Assembly: GCA_041664965.1 (NCBI GenBank)
Contig: JBAYJT010000053.1
Span: 1 to 8,435 of the forward strand
DNA: 8,435 bases
Source: JBAYJT01 sp041664965
GTDB lineage: Bacteria > Pseudomonadota > Gammaproteobacteria > UBA9339
Reading direction: 5' to 3'
Shown here: positions 1 to 6,984 of the stretch, piece after piece
How positions within the stretch are numbered: position 1 is the stretch's first letter
Layout of the letters: each line of letters begins with the position of its first letter
The notes under the pieces: model-generated
Seen by the model: the letters and a program-made list of their open reading frames with translations, nothing else
What the model was told of the DNA's origin: nothing
Databases searched by the model: none
Position numbers and translations under genes: made by a program

Positions 1-1
1 G

Positions 2-73
2 GATTGGATAGGTGAGGACAATAAAATTCCTTCTTTATTTTTTATTTACCCACATATTTTGAAAGAGAAGTAG
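2..73 (+). CDS. Possible 3' end of an upstream gene (partial, unidentified)
   Basis: The frame starting at base 2 is the only + strand frame open at the left edge. It reads 23 codons, ending IPSLFFIYPHILKEK, before a TAG at 71-73. The other two + frames stop within the first 15 bases. The stop lies in a small hairpin and about 100 bases before the candidate pseB promoter, which fits the end of a preceding gene. The fragment is too short to assign a family, and a chance open frame in AT-rich DNA is quite possible. Confidence 0.3.
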   Translation, partial: DWIGEDNKIPSLFFIYPHILKEK

Positions 74-93
74 ATTTGATTTTTCAATCTATT
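69..93 (+). terminator. Weak hairpin at the end of the possible upstream gene
   Basis: TAGATT (71-76) pairs with AATCTA (86-91). With one bulged T, GA (78-79) also pairs with TC (84-85), leaving a TTTT loop, and AG/TT at the base adds two weak pairs. The stem is AU-rich and is not followed by a clean U-tract, so it is at best a weak terminator. Its overlap with the TAG at 71-73 is the main reason to mention it. Confidence 0.2.
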
Positions 94-158
94 GATTTAT
101 AAAGAAAACGCGTAGACATGTTTTTTGCGATTCATTATTCTTCCCCCCTAGTAAATTA

Positions 159-187
159 TTTAAAAGTGGTTATAATATTTTCATAAT
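159..187 (+). promoter_or_regulatory. Candidate sigma70-type promoter for pseB
   Basis: A perfect TATAAT lies at 171-176, about 50 bases before the pseB start, with a near-extended TG at 167-168, but no good -35 hexamer sits 16-18 bases upstream of it. An overlapping alternative is TTTAAA (159-164), a 17-base spacer and CATAAT (182-187). The region is very AT-rich, so -10-like matches are expected by chance. What supports a promoter is position: this is the only gap large enough to hold one before the operon. The ribosome binding site AAAGG (217-221) precedes the ATG at 228 by six bases. Confidence 0.45.
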
Positions 188-227
188 TTATTTTGGGTCG
201 AAAGTTTTGGAAAGGGAAAGGTAAAGC

Positions 228-1214
228 ATGTTTGATGATAAGTCGATTTTGATTACTGGTGGAACTGGTTCATTCGGTCACTGCTTTGTTAAGAATATCC
301 TCAATAAGTATAAACCTCGACGTGTGGTGGTATATTCGCGCGATGAACTTAAACAATTTGAAATGGAGCAAGAGTTTTCTCAGCCATGCATGCGTTATTT
401 TCTTGGTGATGTGCGAGATGAAGAGCGTTTAAAGCGAGCTATGCGAGATGTTGACATGGTTGTTCATGCTGCTGCTATGAAGCAAGTTCCTGCTGCTGAA
501 TATAACCCTATGGAGTGTATTAAAACCAATGTCAATGGTGCCCAAAACGTAGTTCAGGCAGCTCTAGAAAATGATGTCGAAAAAGTTATCGCACTTTCAA
601 CAGATAAAGCTGCAAATCCCATAAACTTATACGGAGCTTCTAAACTAGTTTCTGATAAAATTTTTGTGGCTGCAAATAATATTGCTGGTGGACACAAGAC
701 AACTTTTTCTGTTGTGCGCTATGGGAATGTGGTTGGTTCACGTGGTTCGGTTATACCATATTTTAAAAAACTAATTGCAGCTGGTGTGAATGAATTGCCA
801 GTTACTGATCCAAGAATGACGCGATTTTGGATTACATTGCAACAAGGAGTGGATTTTGTTGTAGAAAGTTTTCAACGCATGCATGGTGGTGAAATTTTTG
901 TACCTAAAATTCCTTCAACTAACATTTTAGATTTAATTAAGTCTTTGGGTGAAAATTTAAGCCATAAAGTCATTGGAATTCGACCAGGCGAAAAATTGCA
1001 TGAAGTAATGTGTCCGAAGGACGATTCGCATAGAACATTGGAGTTTGCTAACCATTATGTAATTCAACCTACCATTCAATTTGCTAAAAAAATTAATTAC
1101 TTACAGAATGCACTGAATGAAGTTGGTGAGAAAGTTTTGCATGGCTTTGAATACAGTTCAGAGACGAATCCGTGTTGTTTGACGGTTGAAGAGCTAAGGG
1201 AACTGCATTCATGA
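228..1214 (+). CDS. pseB: UDP-N-acetylglucosamine 4,6-dehydratase (inverting), PseB
   Basis: Catalyses the first step of pseudaminic acid synthesis: NADP-dependent 4,6-dehydration with C5 epimerisation of UDP-GlcNAc to UDP-2-acetamido-2,6-dideoxy-L-arabino-hexos-4-ulose, in the cytoplasm. The 328-residue length is normal for the family. The Rossmann nucleotide-binding motif TGGTGSFG is at residues 10-17. The active-site stretch STDKAANPINLYGASK gives D126, K127, Y135 and K139, matching the Asp/Lys plus YxxxK arrangement of PseB/FlaA1 short dehydratases. IRPGEKLHE (251-259) is the conserved C-terminal substrate-side motif. The ATG has a well-placed AAAGG ribosome binding site. The stop overlaps the pseC start by four bases (ATGA), so the two are translationally coupled. 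The following PLP aminotransferase and downstream pseG/pseI separate it from the related WbpM/CapD dehydratases. Confidence 0.95.
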   Translation: MFDDKSILITGGTGSFGHCFVKNILNKYKPRRVVVYSRDELKQFEMEQEFSQPCMRYFLGDVRDEERLKRAMRDVDMVVHAAAMKQVPAAEYNPMECIKTNVNGAQNVVQAALENDVEKVIALSTDKAANPINLYGASKLVSDKIFVAANNIAGGHKTTFSVVRYGNVVGSRGSVIPYFKKLIAAGVNELPVTDPRMTRFWITLQQGVDFVVESFQRMHGGEIFVPKIPSTNILDLIKSLGENLSHKVIGIRPGEKLHEVMCPKDDSHRTLEFANHYVIQPTIQFAKKINYLQNALNEVGEKVLHGFEYSSETNPCCLTVEELRELHS

Positions 1215-2377
1215 AACAAATTCCTTATGGACATCAAGATATATCAGAAGCGGATATTAGTGCTGTTAACGATGTTTTGCACTCAGATTGGTTAACGCAA
1301 GGTCCACTAGTAGATAAGTTTGAAGAGGCGGTGGCGAATTATTGTAACGCAAAATATGCTGTTTCTGTTTGCAATGCAACAGCAGCTCTACATTTGGCGT
1401 GTTTAGCTTTGGATATAAAAAAGGGTGACTATGTTTGGACTTCGCCAAATACTTTTTTAGCATCGGCTAATTGTGCGTTATATTGTGGTGCTAGTATTGA
1501 TTTTGTAGACATTGATCCTAAAACTTACAACCTAAGCATTGAATCTCTAACCCATAAATTAGAAATTGCAGCAAAAAATAACAAACTTCCAAAGTTAATT
1601 CTACCAGTTCACTTTGCTGGTCAATCCTGTGATATGCGAGCCATTAGATCTTTGGCGGATAAGTATAAGTTTTACGTTGTTGAAGATGCATCGCATGCTA
1701 TTGGTGGAAAATATTACGATCATAATATCGGGGATTGTGCTTATTCGGATATGGCGGTGTTTAGCTTTCATCCTGTAAAAATCATAACAACAGGTGAGGG
1801 CGGTATGATCATGACTAATAAGAAAGAGCTGTGCGAAAAGCTGAAACTACTGCGTTCTCACGGAATGACTAGAAACCCAGAAACTATGGTGAGTGAGTCG
1901 CATGGGACTTGGTATTATCAACAAATTGCCTTAGGCTATAACTATAGACTTACAGATTTGCAGTGCGCTTTAGGATTGAGTCAATTAAGTAGAATTGATG
2001 AATTTGTTGATAGAAGACATGAGTTAGTAAAGCGTTATAATCAGGCTCTAAAAGATTTGCCGGTTATTCTACCTTTTCAAGAAAAATATAACTATTCTGC
2101 ATTTCACCTTTATGTTATCCAGTTAAAATTAGATCAAATTAAGAAAACGCGTGGGCAAGTATTTGACGAATTAAGAGCCGCTGGTATTGGTGTTGCTGTG
2201 CACTACATTCCAGTGCATTTACAACCACATTATAGGCAATTTGGGTTTAAGGAGGGAGATTATCCAGAGGCTGAGAAGTATTATGATGGAGTGATTACGT
2301 TGCCGTTGTATTTTGGGTTGAGTGAGAGTGAGCAGGATTTTGTTATAACTAGTGCGAGAAGGTTGTATGTAAGATGA
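1211..2377 (+). CDS. pseC: UDP-4-amino-4,6-dideoxy-N-acetyl-beta-L-altrosamine transaminase, PseC
   Basis: A PLP-dependent DegT/DnrJ/EryC1/StrS aminotransferase that transfers an amino group, usually from glutamate, to C4 of the PseB product. It is 388 residues long, normal for the family. It begins with the typical IPYGHQDISEADI, followed by WLTQGP (27-32) and the phosphate-contacting CNATAALHLA (54-63). D159 in VVEDASHAIGG is the expected pyridine-nitrogen partner. FSFHPVKIITTGEGG (184-198) contains K190, the predicted Schiff-base lysine. The ribosome binding site AAGGGAA (1196-1202) lies inside the end of pseB and the start overlaps that gene by four bases. From about residue 348 onward Glu is mostly GAG and Leu mostly TTG, unlike the earlier part of the gene. 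No truncation is apparent. Confidence 0.95.
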   Translation: MKQIPYGHQDISEADISAVNDVLHSDWLTQGPLVDKFEEAVANYCNAKYAVSVCNATAALHLACLALDIKKGDYVWTSPNTFLASANCALYCGASIDFVDIDPKTYNLSIESLTHKLEIAAKNNKLPKLILPVHFAGQSCDMRAIRSLADKYKFYVVEDASHAIGGKYYDHNIGDCAYSDMAVFSFHPVKIITTGEGGMIMTNKKELCEKLKLLRSHGMTRNPETMVSESHGTWYYQQIALGYNYRLTDLQCALGLSQLSRIDEFVDRRHELVKRYNQALKDLPVILPFQEKYNYSAFHLYVIQLKLDQIKKTRGQVFDELRAAGIGVAVHYIPVHLQPHYRQFGFKEGDYPEAEKYYDGVITLPLYFGLSESEQDFVITSARRLYVR

Positions 2378-2394
2378 GTTAAAGGAAGATAATC

Positions 2395-3303
2395 ATGAAA
2401 AAAAACATGCTTAATATTATAAAAAAAATCTACGAAAATGGTGAAAACATAATTCAATATCTAAAAGATGAAAATACAAAAAATACAGATGAGATAATTT
2501 TGATTAGTTACGATTTTCAAAGTGGAAGCTATATTAAACACGCAAAGGAAAACCCTGGATTTCTAAAAAAGTATACAAGATCTATTGCAGAAGTTATTGC
2601 TGAATTTGGTGTTAAATACGATTCTATTTTAGAAGCTGGGGTGGGTGAAGGAACAACTTTGATAGACCTTATTCCACAATTAAAAACCAAGCCTAAAGAG
2701 GTATATGGGTTTGATTTGTCTTGGTCCAGGGTCAGATATGCGCTTGAATATAGCAAGGTCAATGGCGTAGAAGTGGAGCTTTTTATGGGGAATCTCTTCA
2801 ATATTCCCCTAGCTGATAGTTCGATTGATATAGTATACACTTCGCATTCAGTAGAGCCTAACGGGGGAAGAGAAAAAGAAGCTCTAATAGAGTTGGTCAG
2901 GGTTACAAAAAAGTATTTAATTTTATTAGAACCAGCGTATGAATTTGCAAATGAAGAAGCAAGGAAAAGGATGGAACAGCATGGTTATGTTAAGAACTTA
3001 TATTCGGTTGCTACTTCTCTTGGATTGAATATAATAGAGCATAGATTATTCGATATATGTTCTAATCCGTTGAATCCAACAGGCATCATTATCATAGAAA
3101 AAGCCCCTAACAGCAATAAAGTTGTTAATAACCCTTTGGTTTGTCCTATTACAAAAACACCAATGGAACTAATAAAAAATTCATATTTTACCAAAAATGG
3201 ATTATTAGCGTACCCAGTTGTCGATGGTGTCCCTTGCTTACTAGAGAATAACGCTATAATCGCTACTCATTATTTAGATGATTTTAGAAGTATATCGAAT
3301 TAG
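2395..3303 (+). CDS. Class I SAM methyltransferase with C-terminal Trm112-like domain
   Basis: A 302-residue protein in three parts. Residues 1-70 are a helical, Lys-rich leader. Residues 75-235 are a class I SAM-dependent methyltransferase core, with motif I ILEAGVGEGTT (78-88), the acidic SAM-binding position D107 in GFDLS, and a GNLFNIPLADSSIDIVYTS post-I stretch (132-150). Residues 248-292 resemble the Trm112/YcaR domain (LVCPITKTPMEL, then AYPVVDGVPCLL), although the usual CPxC pair is reduced to a single Cys (CPIT) and only C250 and C281 remain, so metal binding is doubtful. The ribosome binding site AAAGGAAG (2381-2388) supports the ATG, 17 bases after pseC. I do not know its substrate. 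The operon position suggests a sugar or a sugar substituent. The methyltransferase call is firm, the substrate is inference. Confidence 0.8.
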   Translation: MKKNMLNIIKKIYENGENIIQYLKDENTKNTDEIILISYDFQSGSYIKHAKENPGFLKKYTRSIAEVIAEFGVKYDSILEAGVGEGTTLIDLIPQLKTKPKEVYGFDLSWSRVRYALEYSKVNGVEVELFMGNLFNIPLADSSIDIVYTSHSVEPNGGREKEALIELVRVTKKYLILLEPAYEFANEEARKRMEQHGYVKNLYSVATSLGLNIIEHRLFDICSNPLNPTGIIIIEKAPNSNKVVNNPLVCPITKTPMELIKNSYFTKNGLLAYPVVDGVPCLLENNAIIATHYLDDFRSISN

Positions 3304-3443
3304 CAAGGATGAATTTGTTGAGGCTTTAGGAATCACCATGTTAATTAGAAAGTATGTTTTAGGTTTGTGTTAATTATTTTTAGTAAATTGCTAGCAGTAC
3401 TACATGCTAGCTATAATTGTAACAGAAATAACGGAGAAGCAAC
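3304..3443 (+). promoter_or_regulatory. 140-bp intergenic region with candidate internal promoter and dyad
   Basis: This is the largest gap inside the operon. TTGCTA (3388-3393), an 18-base spacer and TATAAT (3412-3417) form a credible sigma70 promoter about 25 bases before the next ribosome binding site (GGAGA, 3433-3437). Within the spacer, GCTAGCA (3390-3396) and TGCTAGC (3405-3411) form a perfect 7-base inverted repeat with an 8-base centre. It overlaps the -35 element and abuts the -10, as an operator or a leader hairpin might. It would allow the downstream genes to be transcribed independently of pseB-pseC. No convincing terminator follows the preceding gene. Confidence 0.5.
3390..3411. 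repeat. Inverted repeat GCTAGCA/TGCTAGC in promoter spacer
   Basis: Two copies of the self-palindromic hexamer GCTAGC, 16 bases apart, make a 7+7 dyad (3390-3396 and 3405-3411). The location between a -35-like and a perfect -10 sequence is what makes it notable. It could be a repressor or activator site, or coincidence. The sequence match is certain, the function is not. Confidence 0.5.
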
Positions 3444-4061
3444 ATGAAGCAATTTAAAACTGCGCAAGAAGATTTTTGGGCTGGTAAATTTGGAAATGAT
3501 TACATTGAAAGAAACAAAGGTGATGAAATATTGGCAAGAAAAATTGCTTTGTTTTCAACGGTATTTAGAGAAACAGCGGGTTGTAAATCTGTGATAGAAT
3601 TTGGTTCAAACGTGGGGCTTAATTTGCTTGCAATAAAAATGCTTAAACCAACAATAGAATTATCAGCAGTTGAGATCAATGAAAAAGCATGTCGTGAATT
3701 AAGGAAAATAAAAGATTGTAGCATTTATAATACTAGCTTGCATAACTTTAAGCCAAAAGAAAAAAAGGATTTGGTTTTGATATCTGGGGTACTAATACAT
3801 TTGAATCCTCGAATGCTTCCAAGTGTGTATTCAATGCTGTATGAATCAAGCAACAGATACATATGTTTAGTTGAATATTACAACCCAAAACCCGTCGCAG
3901 TGGTGTATAGAGGAAATAAAAACAGGTTATTTAAAAGAGATTTTGCTGGAGAGTTTATGGATAAATATAATGATCTAAAGTTAGTTAATTATGGTTTCAC
4001 TTACCATAGAGATAATAACTTTCCATCCGATGATTCTACATGGTTTTTATTAGAAAAATAA
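3444..4061 (+). CDS. Pseudaminic acid biosynthesis-associated methylase
   Basis: A 205-residue SAM-dependent methyltransferase whose whole length fits the family described as pseudaminic acid biosynthesis-associated methylase (TIGR03587), recalled from memory rather than searched. The diagnostic N-terminus EDFWAGKFGNDYIERNKG is at 9-26. Motif I is VIEFGSNVGLNL (50-61) and the acidic residue after strand 2 is E77 in AVEINEKA. GVLIHLNP (115-122) follows. The conserved C-terminal signature includes EYYNP (144-148), YRGNKNRLFKRDFAGEFMDK (155-174) and YGFTYHRDNNFPSDDSTWFL (183-202). The family is known mainly by its association with pse loci; its acceptor is not established to my knowledge. It starts after a good GGAGA ribosome binding site, downstream of its own candidate promoter, and is 42 bases upstream of the cytidylyltransferase gene. 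Confidence 0.88.
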   Translation: MKQFKTAQEDFWAGKFGNDYIERNKGDEILARKIALFSTVFRETAGCKSVIEFGSNVGLNLLAIKMLKPTIELSAVEINEKACRELRKIKDCSIYNTSLHNFKPKEKKDLVLISGVLIHLNPRMLPSVYSMLYESSNRYICLVEYYNPKPVAVVYRGNKNRLFKRDFAGEFMDKYNDLKLVNYGFTYHRDNNFPSDDSTWFLLEK

Positions 4062-4103
4062 ATCAAAAAATCTTGTTGAAGATGTTTCTTACAAGGTGTT
4101 TAG

Positions 4104-4940
4104 ATGAAAATAGGCATTATAATCCAGGCTAGGTTGGCTTCCACGAGGTTACCCGGAAAAGTTCTTAAATGTTTGCCTTGTTCTAGCAATATTACTGTAT
4201 TAGAGCAAGTTATCAGACGGCTAAAAAAATCTAGGTTAGCTAATGAAATTGTAGTTGCTACCACCACTTCTATAGAAGATGATGAAATTATAAAAATTGC
4301 TCAAAAGGAACATGTAGGATGGTTTAGGGGGAGCAAAGAAGATGTGTTGTCTAGATACTATTTGTGTTCAAAAGAAAAATCTTTGGATATTATTGTGAGA
4401 ATTACTAGTGATTGTCCGTGTATAGATCCGGAAATAGTTGATAAAGTAATAGCTGCACATATAAAGGCAAAAACAGACTACACTTTCAGTTGTACGGAAA
4501 AAGTTTTTAGTAATGGTATGGATGTAGAAGTGTTTAATATTGATGTCTTAAAAGAAGCATTTTTAAAAGGTAAAGATCCATATGAAAGGGAGCATGTTAC
4601 GCCGTATTTTTATAGAAATTCTGTTTGCTGCAATATCTTGAAAGTAGAATTATTTAGATCGCAAATAGGATTTCCTATTAGAATTACTCTTGATACGGAA
4701 GAGGATTATTGCTTGCTTTGTGCTGTTTATGATTTCTTGTATGCGAAAGACCATTATTTTGGAATGAAAAAAATTGTTGATTTGTTTATGCGAAAACCAT
4801 GGTTGTTGCTTATCAGTAAGAATGTTAGGCAGAAAAAATATTGCGCTTCTATACAAGATGAGATAAAGGAGGCAGCAAAAATCTTGGATTTACAGGGGCT
4901 AAAAATGGCGAGTAACCTTTTGAAAAAAACTAAAAACTAA
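4104..4940 (+). CDS. pseF: SpsF-type cytidylyltransferase, probable pseudaminic acid CMP-transferase (PseF role)
   Basis: A 278-residue protein of the CTP-transferase-3 family, closest by eye to the SpsF branch. The N-terminal nucleotide-binding loop is IIQARLASTRLPGK (6-19), with the basic residues expected to bind the CTP phosphates. Further family motifs are VRITSDCPCIDPE (98-110), GMDVEVF (138-144), REHVTPYFY (162-170) and RITLDTEEDY (193-202). In a pse locus the expected job is the last step, activating Pse with CTP to CMP-Pse. No other cytidylyltransferase is visible, so it is the best candidate. Classical Campylobacter/Helicobacter PseF belongs to the NeuA-like branch, so the gene symbol rests on role rather than close orthology. 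AAGGTG (4093-4098) supports the ATG. Its TAA overlaps the pseG ATG by one base (TAATG), implying translational coupling. Confidence 0.75.
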   Translation: MKIGIIIQARLASTRLPGKVLKCLPCSSNITVLEQVIRRLKKSRLANEIVVATTTSIEDDEIIKIAQKEHVGWFRGSKEDVLSRYYLCSKEKSLDIIVRITSDCPCIDPEIVDKVIAAHIKAKTDYTFSCTEKVFSNGMDVEVFNIDVLKEAFLKGKDPYEREHVTPYFYRNSVCCNILKVELFRSQIGFPIRITLDTEEDYCLLCAVYDFLYAKDHYFGMKKIVDLFMRKPWLLLISKNVRQKKYCASIQDEIKEAAKILDLQGLKMASNLLKKTKN

Positions 4941-5977
4941 TGTGTGAAACACCAGGTCCTATAGGGAAAAAACAGGCTAGAATCTTTGAAAAATGCAGAA
5001 TAGCTATTATTACGGATGGTGGTTTTTCTATGGGTATGGGGCATGTGTATCGGACCATTTCTTTGGCGAATAGGTTGTCTTTGCATGCGATCGTCCAATT
5101 TATAACACAAAGTGATGAGGTGGTAGTTAATAAAATAAAAGGAAATAATTTTTCTATTCGTAAGGTTGACGATCTTAAAGAAATGAAGGACTTCCTGTGT
5201 GAATATAGGCCAGATGTTGTTGTAATAGATAAGTTATATGTTGACGAGGAATTTGCAGAGTTTATCAAAGTAAATTTATTTGCCAAATTGGTAATTTTTG
5301 GTAATGTTTCGGCAGCTAATCATCATGCTGATTTGGTGATAAATGCTGTAATAGGAACGGATTATAAAAATACATCTTATGTTGATAAAAAGCGCGGTAC
5401 TCTTTATCTTGAAGGGCCTAGGTATTTGGTTTTGAGAAGGGAATTTTATAGTATGAAAAATACATATAAATTTAGGAATAAATTAGAGAAAATTTTACTA
5501 TTATTTGGTGGAAGTGATCCAGCCAATTTAACTTCTAAAGTATTGGCTAAGTTGCTTGAGATGAATCCTAGTTTTAAGATAACTGTGGTGTTAGGCTCTG
5601 CTTTCCAATTTGATGATGTTGTGCATAATTTACTAAAGCGAAAAAAGGCGGCGGATGTTGTTGTACACATAGATGTGAATAATGTTTACAATTATATGGT
5701 TAATTCAGATTTGGTGCTTACTTCACCTGGTACAACAATGTTTGAATCTTTTTGTATTGGAACTCCAACGGTTGCATTCTATCAAAATCCATCACAGAGA
5801 GAAATATTTCATGGATTTGGTCCGCTGTATGAATTTGACAAGATTGTGGACTTTAAAAATTTTCTGTATAGATTTTATAGCAAGTACGTTATTCAAAAAG
5901 TTGAAATAGATAAATTAGAAGTAGGAGAAGGTAAAGAAAATATTATTAATGCAATATTGAGTAAGGGGGACAAATGA
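4940..5977 (+). CDS. pseG: UDP-2,4-diacetamido-2,4,6-trideoxy-beta-L-altropyranose hydrolase, PseG
   Basis: Hydrolyses the UDP-sugar to free 2,4-diacetamido-2,4,6-trideoxy-L-altrose plus UDP, using a GT-B-like fold related to MurG. The N-terminal motif TDGGFSMGMGHVYRTISLA (25-43) contains H35, equivalent to the catalytic His of PseG, and R38. LLLFGGSDPANLT (186-198) starts the C-terminal lobe, and TSPGTTMFESFCIGTPTV (261-278) is the UDP-binding signature. The length of 345 residues is longer than Campylobacter PseG, partly through an extra 18 residues before the conserved core. No alternative start fits, and the ATG is locked to the previous stop (TAATG). It has no good ribosome binding site of its own, consistent with coupling. 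It is not fused to a GNAT acetyltransferase, as some PseG proteins are. The stop overlaps the next gene (ATGA). Confidence 0.92.
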   Translation: MCETPGPIGKKQARIFEKCRIAIITDGGFSMGMGHVYRTISLANRLSLHAIVQFITQSDEVVVNKIKGNNFSIRKVDDLKEMKDFLCEYRPDVVVIDKLYVDEEFAEFIKVNLFAKLVIFGNVSAANHHADLVINAVIGTDYKNTSYVDKKRGTLYLEGPRYLVLRREFYSMKNTYKFRNKLEKILLLFGGSDPANLTSKVLAKLLEMNPSFKITVVLGSAFQFDDVVHNLLKRKKAADVVVHIDVNNVYNYMVNSDLVLTSPGTTMFESFCIGTPTVAFYQNPSQREIFHGFGPLYEFDKIVDFKNFLYRFYSKYVIQKVEIDKLEVGEGKENIINAILSKGDK

Positions 5978-6984
5978 TAGTTGTTATAGGGGCTTTTGGT
6001 TTTATTGGAACCTATTTAGTTGATGAACTATTGATGGAGAAAAATGAGGTTATAGCAACAGGCAGAAATGAAGTGTCTATGGGATATTTGCTTAAAAAAG
6101 GAGCTTCTTTTGTAAAGTTGGATATTACTAAAGCAGATGATTTTTATAGTTTACCCACACAAGGAGTAAAAGCTGTTGTATTGCTGGCCGCTACGTTGCC
6201 AGCTAATGTGAGAAATTATAATCCATTTGATTACGTAAATACGAATGTTAATGGAACGCTTAATGTTTTGGAATACTGTAGGATAAATAAAATTCCTAAA
6301 ATAATTTTTACATCCAGCTATGCGGATGTAAGAAATTTATGGGCAAAGGACAAGCCTATTACCGAGAAAATGCCGAGAGATTTTCTGTTTACAGGAGATC
6401 ACGCTCTCTACGTAATAACTAAGAATATGGCATGTGATCTTATTGAGCACTACAGTCAGGAATATGGTATACAAGGAATTGTATTTCGGCTTCCTCCAGT
6501 TTATGGTTATGGGCCACATTTGGAAATATATGAAAATGGTAAGTACTATAAATCAGGTTTCCAGGTTTTTGTAGAAAAGGCTATAAGAGGGGAGCAAATA
6601 GAAATTTGGGGTGATAGTAAGATTTCGAGGGATATTGTTTATATAAAAGATGTGATTTCGGCATTTATTTCAGCATTAAAAAGCACTAGAGCGGCAGGAC
6701 TTTACAACATTACCTCGGGGGTTCCTTTGTCCTTGGACGAGCAGGTAAGAACCACAATAAAAGTTTTTTCGCTCAAAGATAAAATTTCAGGAATTGTATA
6801 TCGGCCGGATAAAAAAAGTACGGGTTTTTCGTATGTCTTCGATATTACAAAAGCCAAGCAGGATTTTGGTTATGCCCCTAAATTTATTTCTTTTGAAAGA
6901 ATGCTTTTAGATTATAAGGAAGAAATAAAAAAAGGTCGGTGTGATTTTTTAGTAGCAAGCAGAAAAAAGAGTAGAGATACTTAA
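5974..6984 (+). CDS. NAD-dependent epimerase/dehydratase (extended SDR), substrate unknown
   Basis: A 336-residue extended short-chain dehydrogenase/reductase acting on a nucleotide sugar or sugar. The cofactor motif is GAFGFIG (6-12), the acidic strand is LDITKADD (49-56), and VVLLAATLPAN (68-78) and YVNTNVNGTLNVLEY (87-101) are typical. The catalytic Ser lies in FTSSY (112-116), and Y146 with K150 in YVITK form the YxxxK pair. RLPPVYGYGP (172-181) and RDIVYIKDV (219-227) complete the family pattern. All catalytic residues are present, so it should be active. It is not needed for standard Pse5Ac7Ac synthesis. A strong AAGGGGGA ribosome binding site (5963-5970) and the ATGA overlap tie it to pseG, and TAATG ties it to the WbqC gene. 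Likely roles are epimerisation or reduction in a modified Pse or in another sugar of the same glycan. Confidence 0.8.
   Translation: MIVVIGAFGFIGTYLVDELLMEKNEVIATGRNEVSMGYLLKKGASFVKLDITKADDFYSLPTQGVKAVVLLAATLPANVRNYNPFDYVNTNVNGTLNVLEYCRINKIPKIIFTSSYADVRNLWAKDKPITEKMPRDFLFTGDHALYVITKNMACDLIEHYSQEYGIQGIVFRLPPVYGYGPHLEIYENGKYYKSGFQVFVEKAIRGEQIEIWGDSKISRDIVYIKDVISAFISALKSTRAAGLYNITSGVPLSLDEQVRTTIKVFSLKDKISGIVYRPDKKSTGFSYVFDITKAKQDFGYAPKFISFERMLLDYKEEIKKGRCDFLVASRKKSRDT

Noticed and set aside
143..148. C6 run upstream of pseB as a phase-variation tract
   Set aside because: Six bases is too short to be persuasive, and the -35 element it might affect is not clearly defined.
4066..4087. Hairpin AATCTT-GTTG-AAGATG between the second methyltransferase and the cytidylyltransferase gene as a terminator
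   Set aside because: The stem is only five AU-rich pairs plus a mismatch, with no U-tract after it, and the downstream gene has no evident promoter in the 42-base gap.
5682..5909. 75-codon + strand frame nested in pseG
   Set aside because: It overlaps the conserved C-terminal lobe of PseG in another frame, and its translation has no family features.
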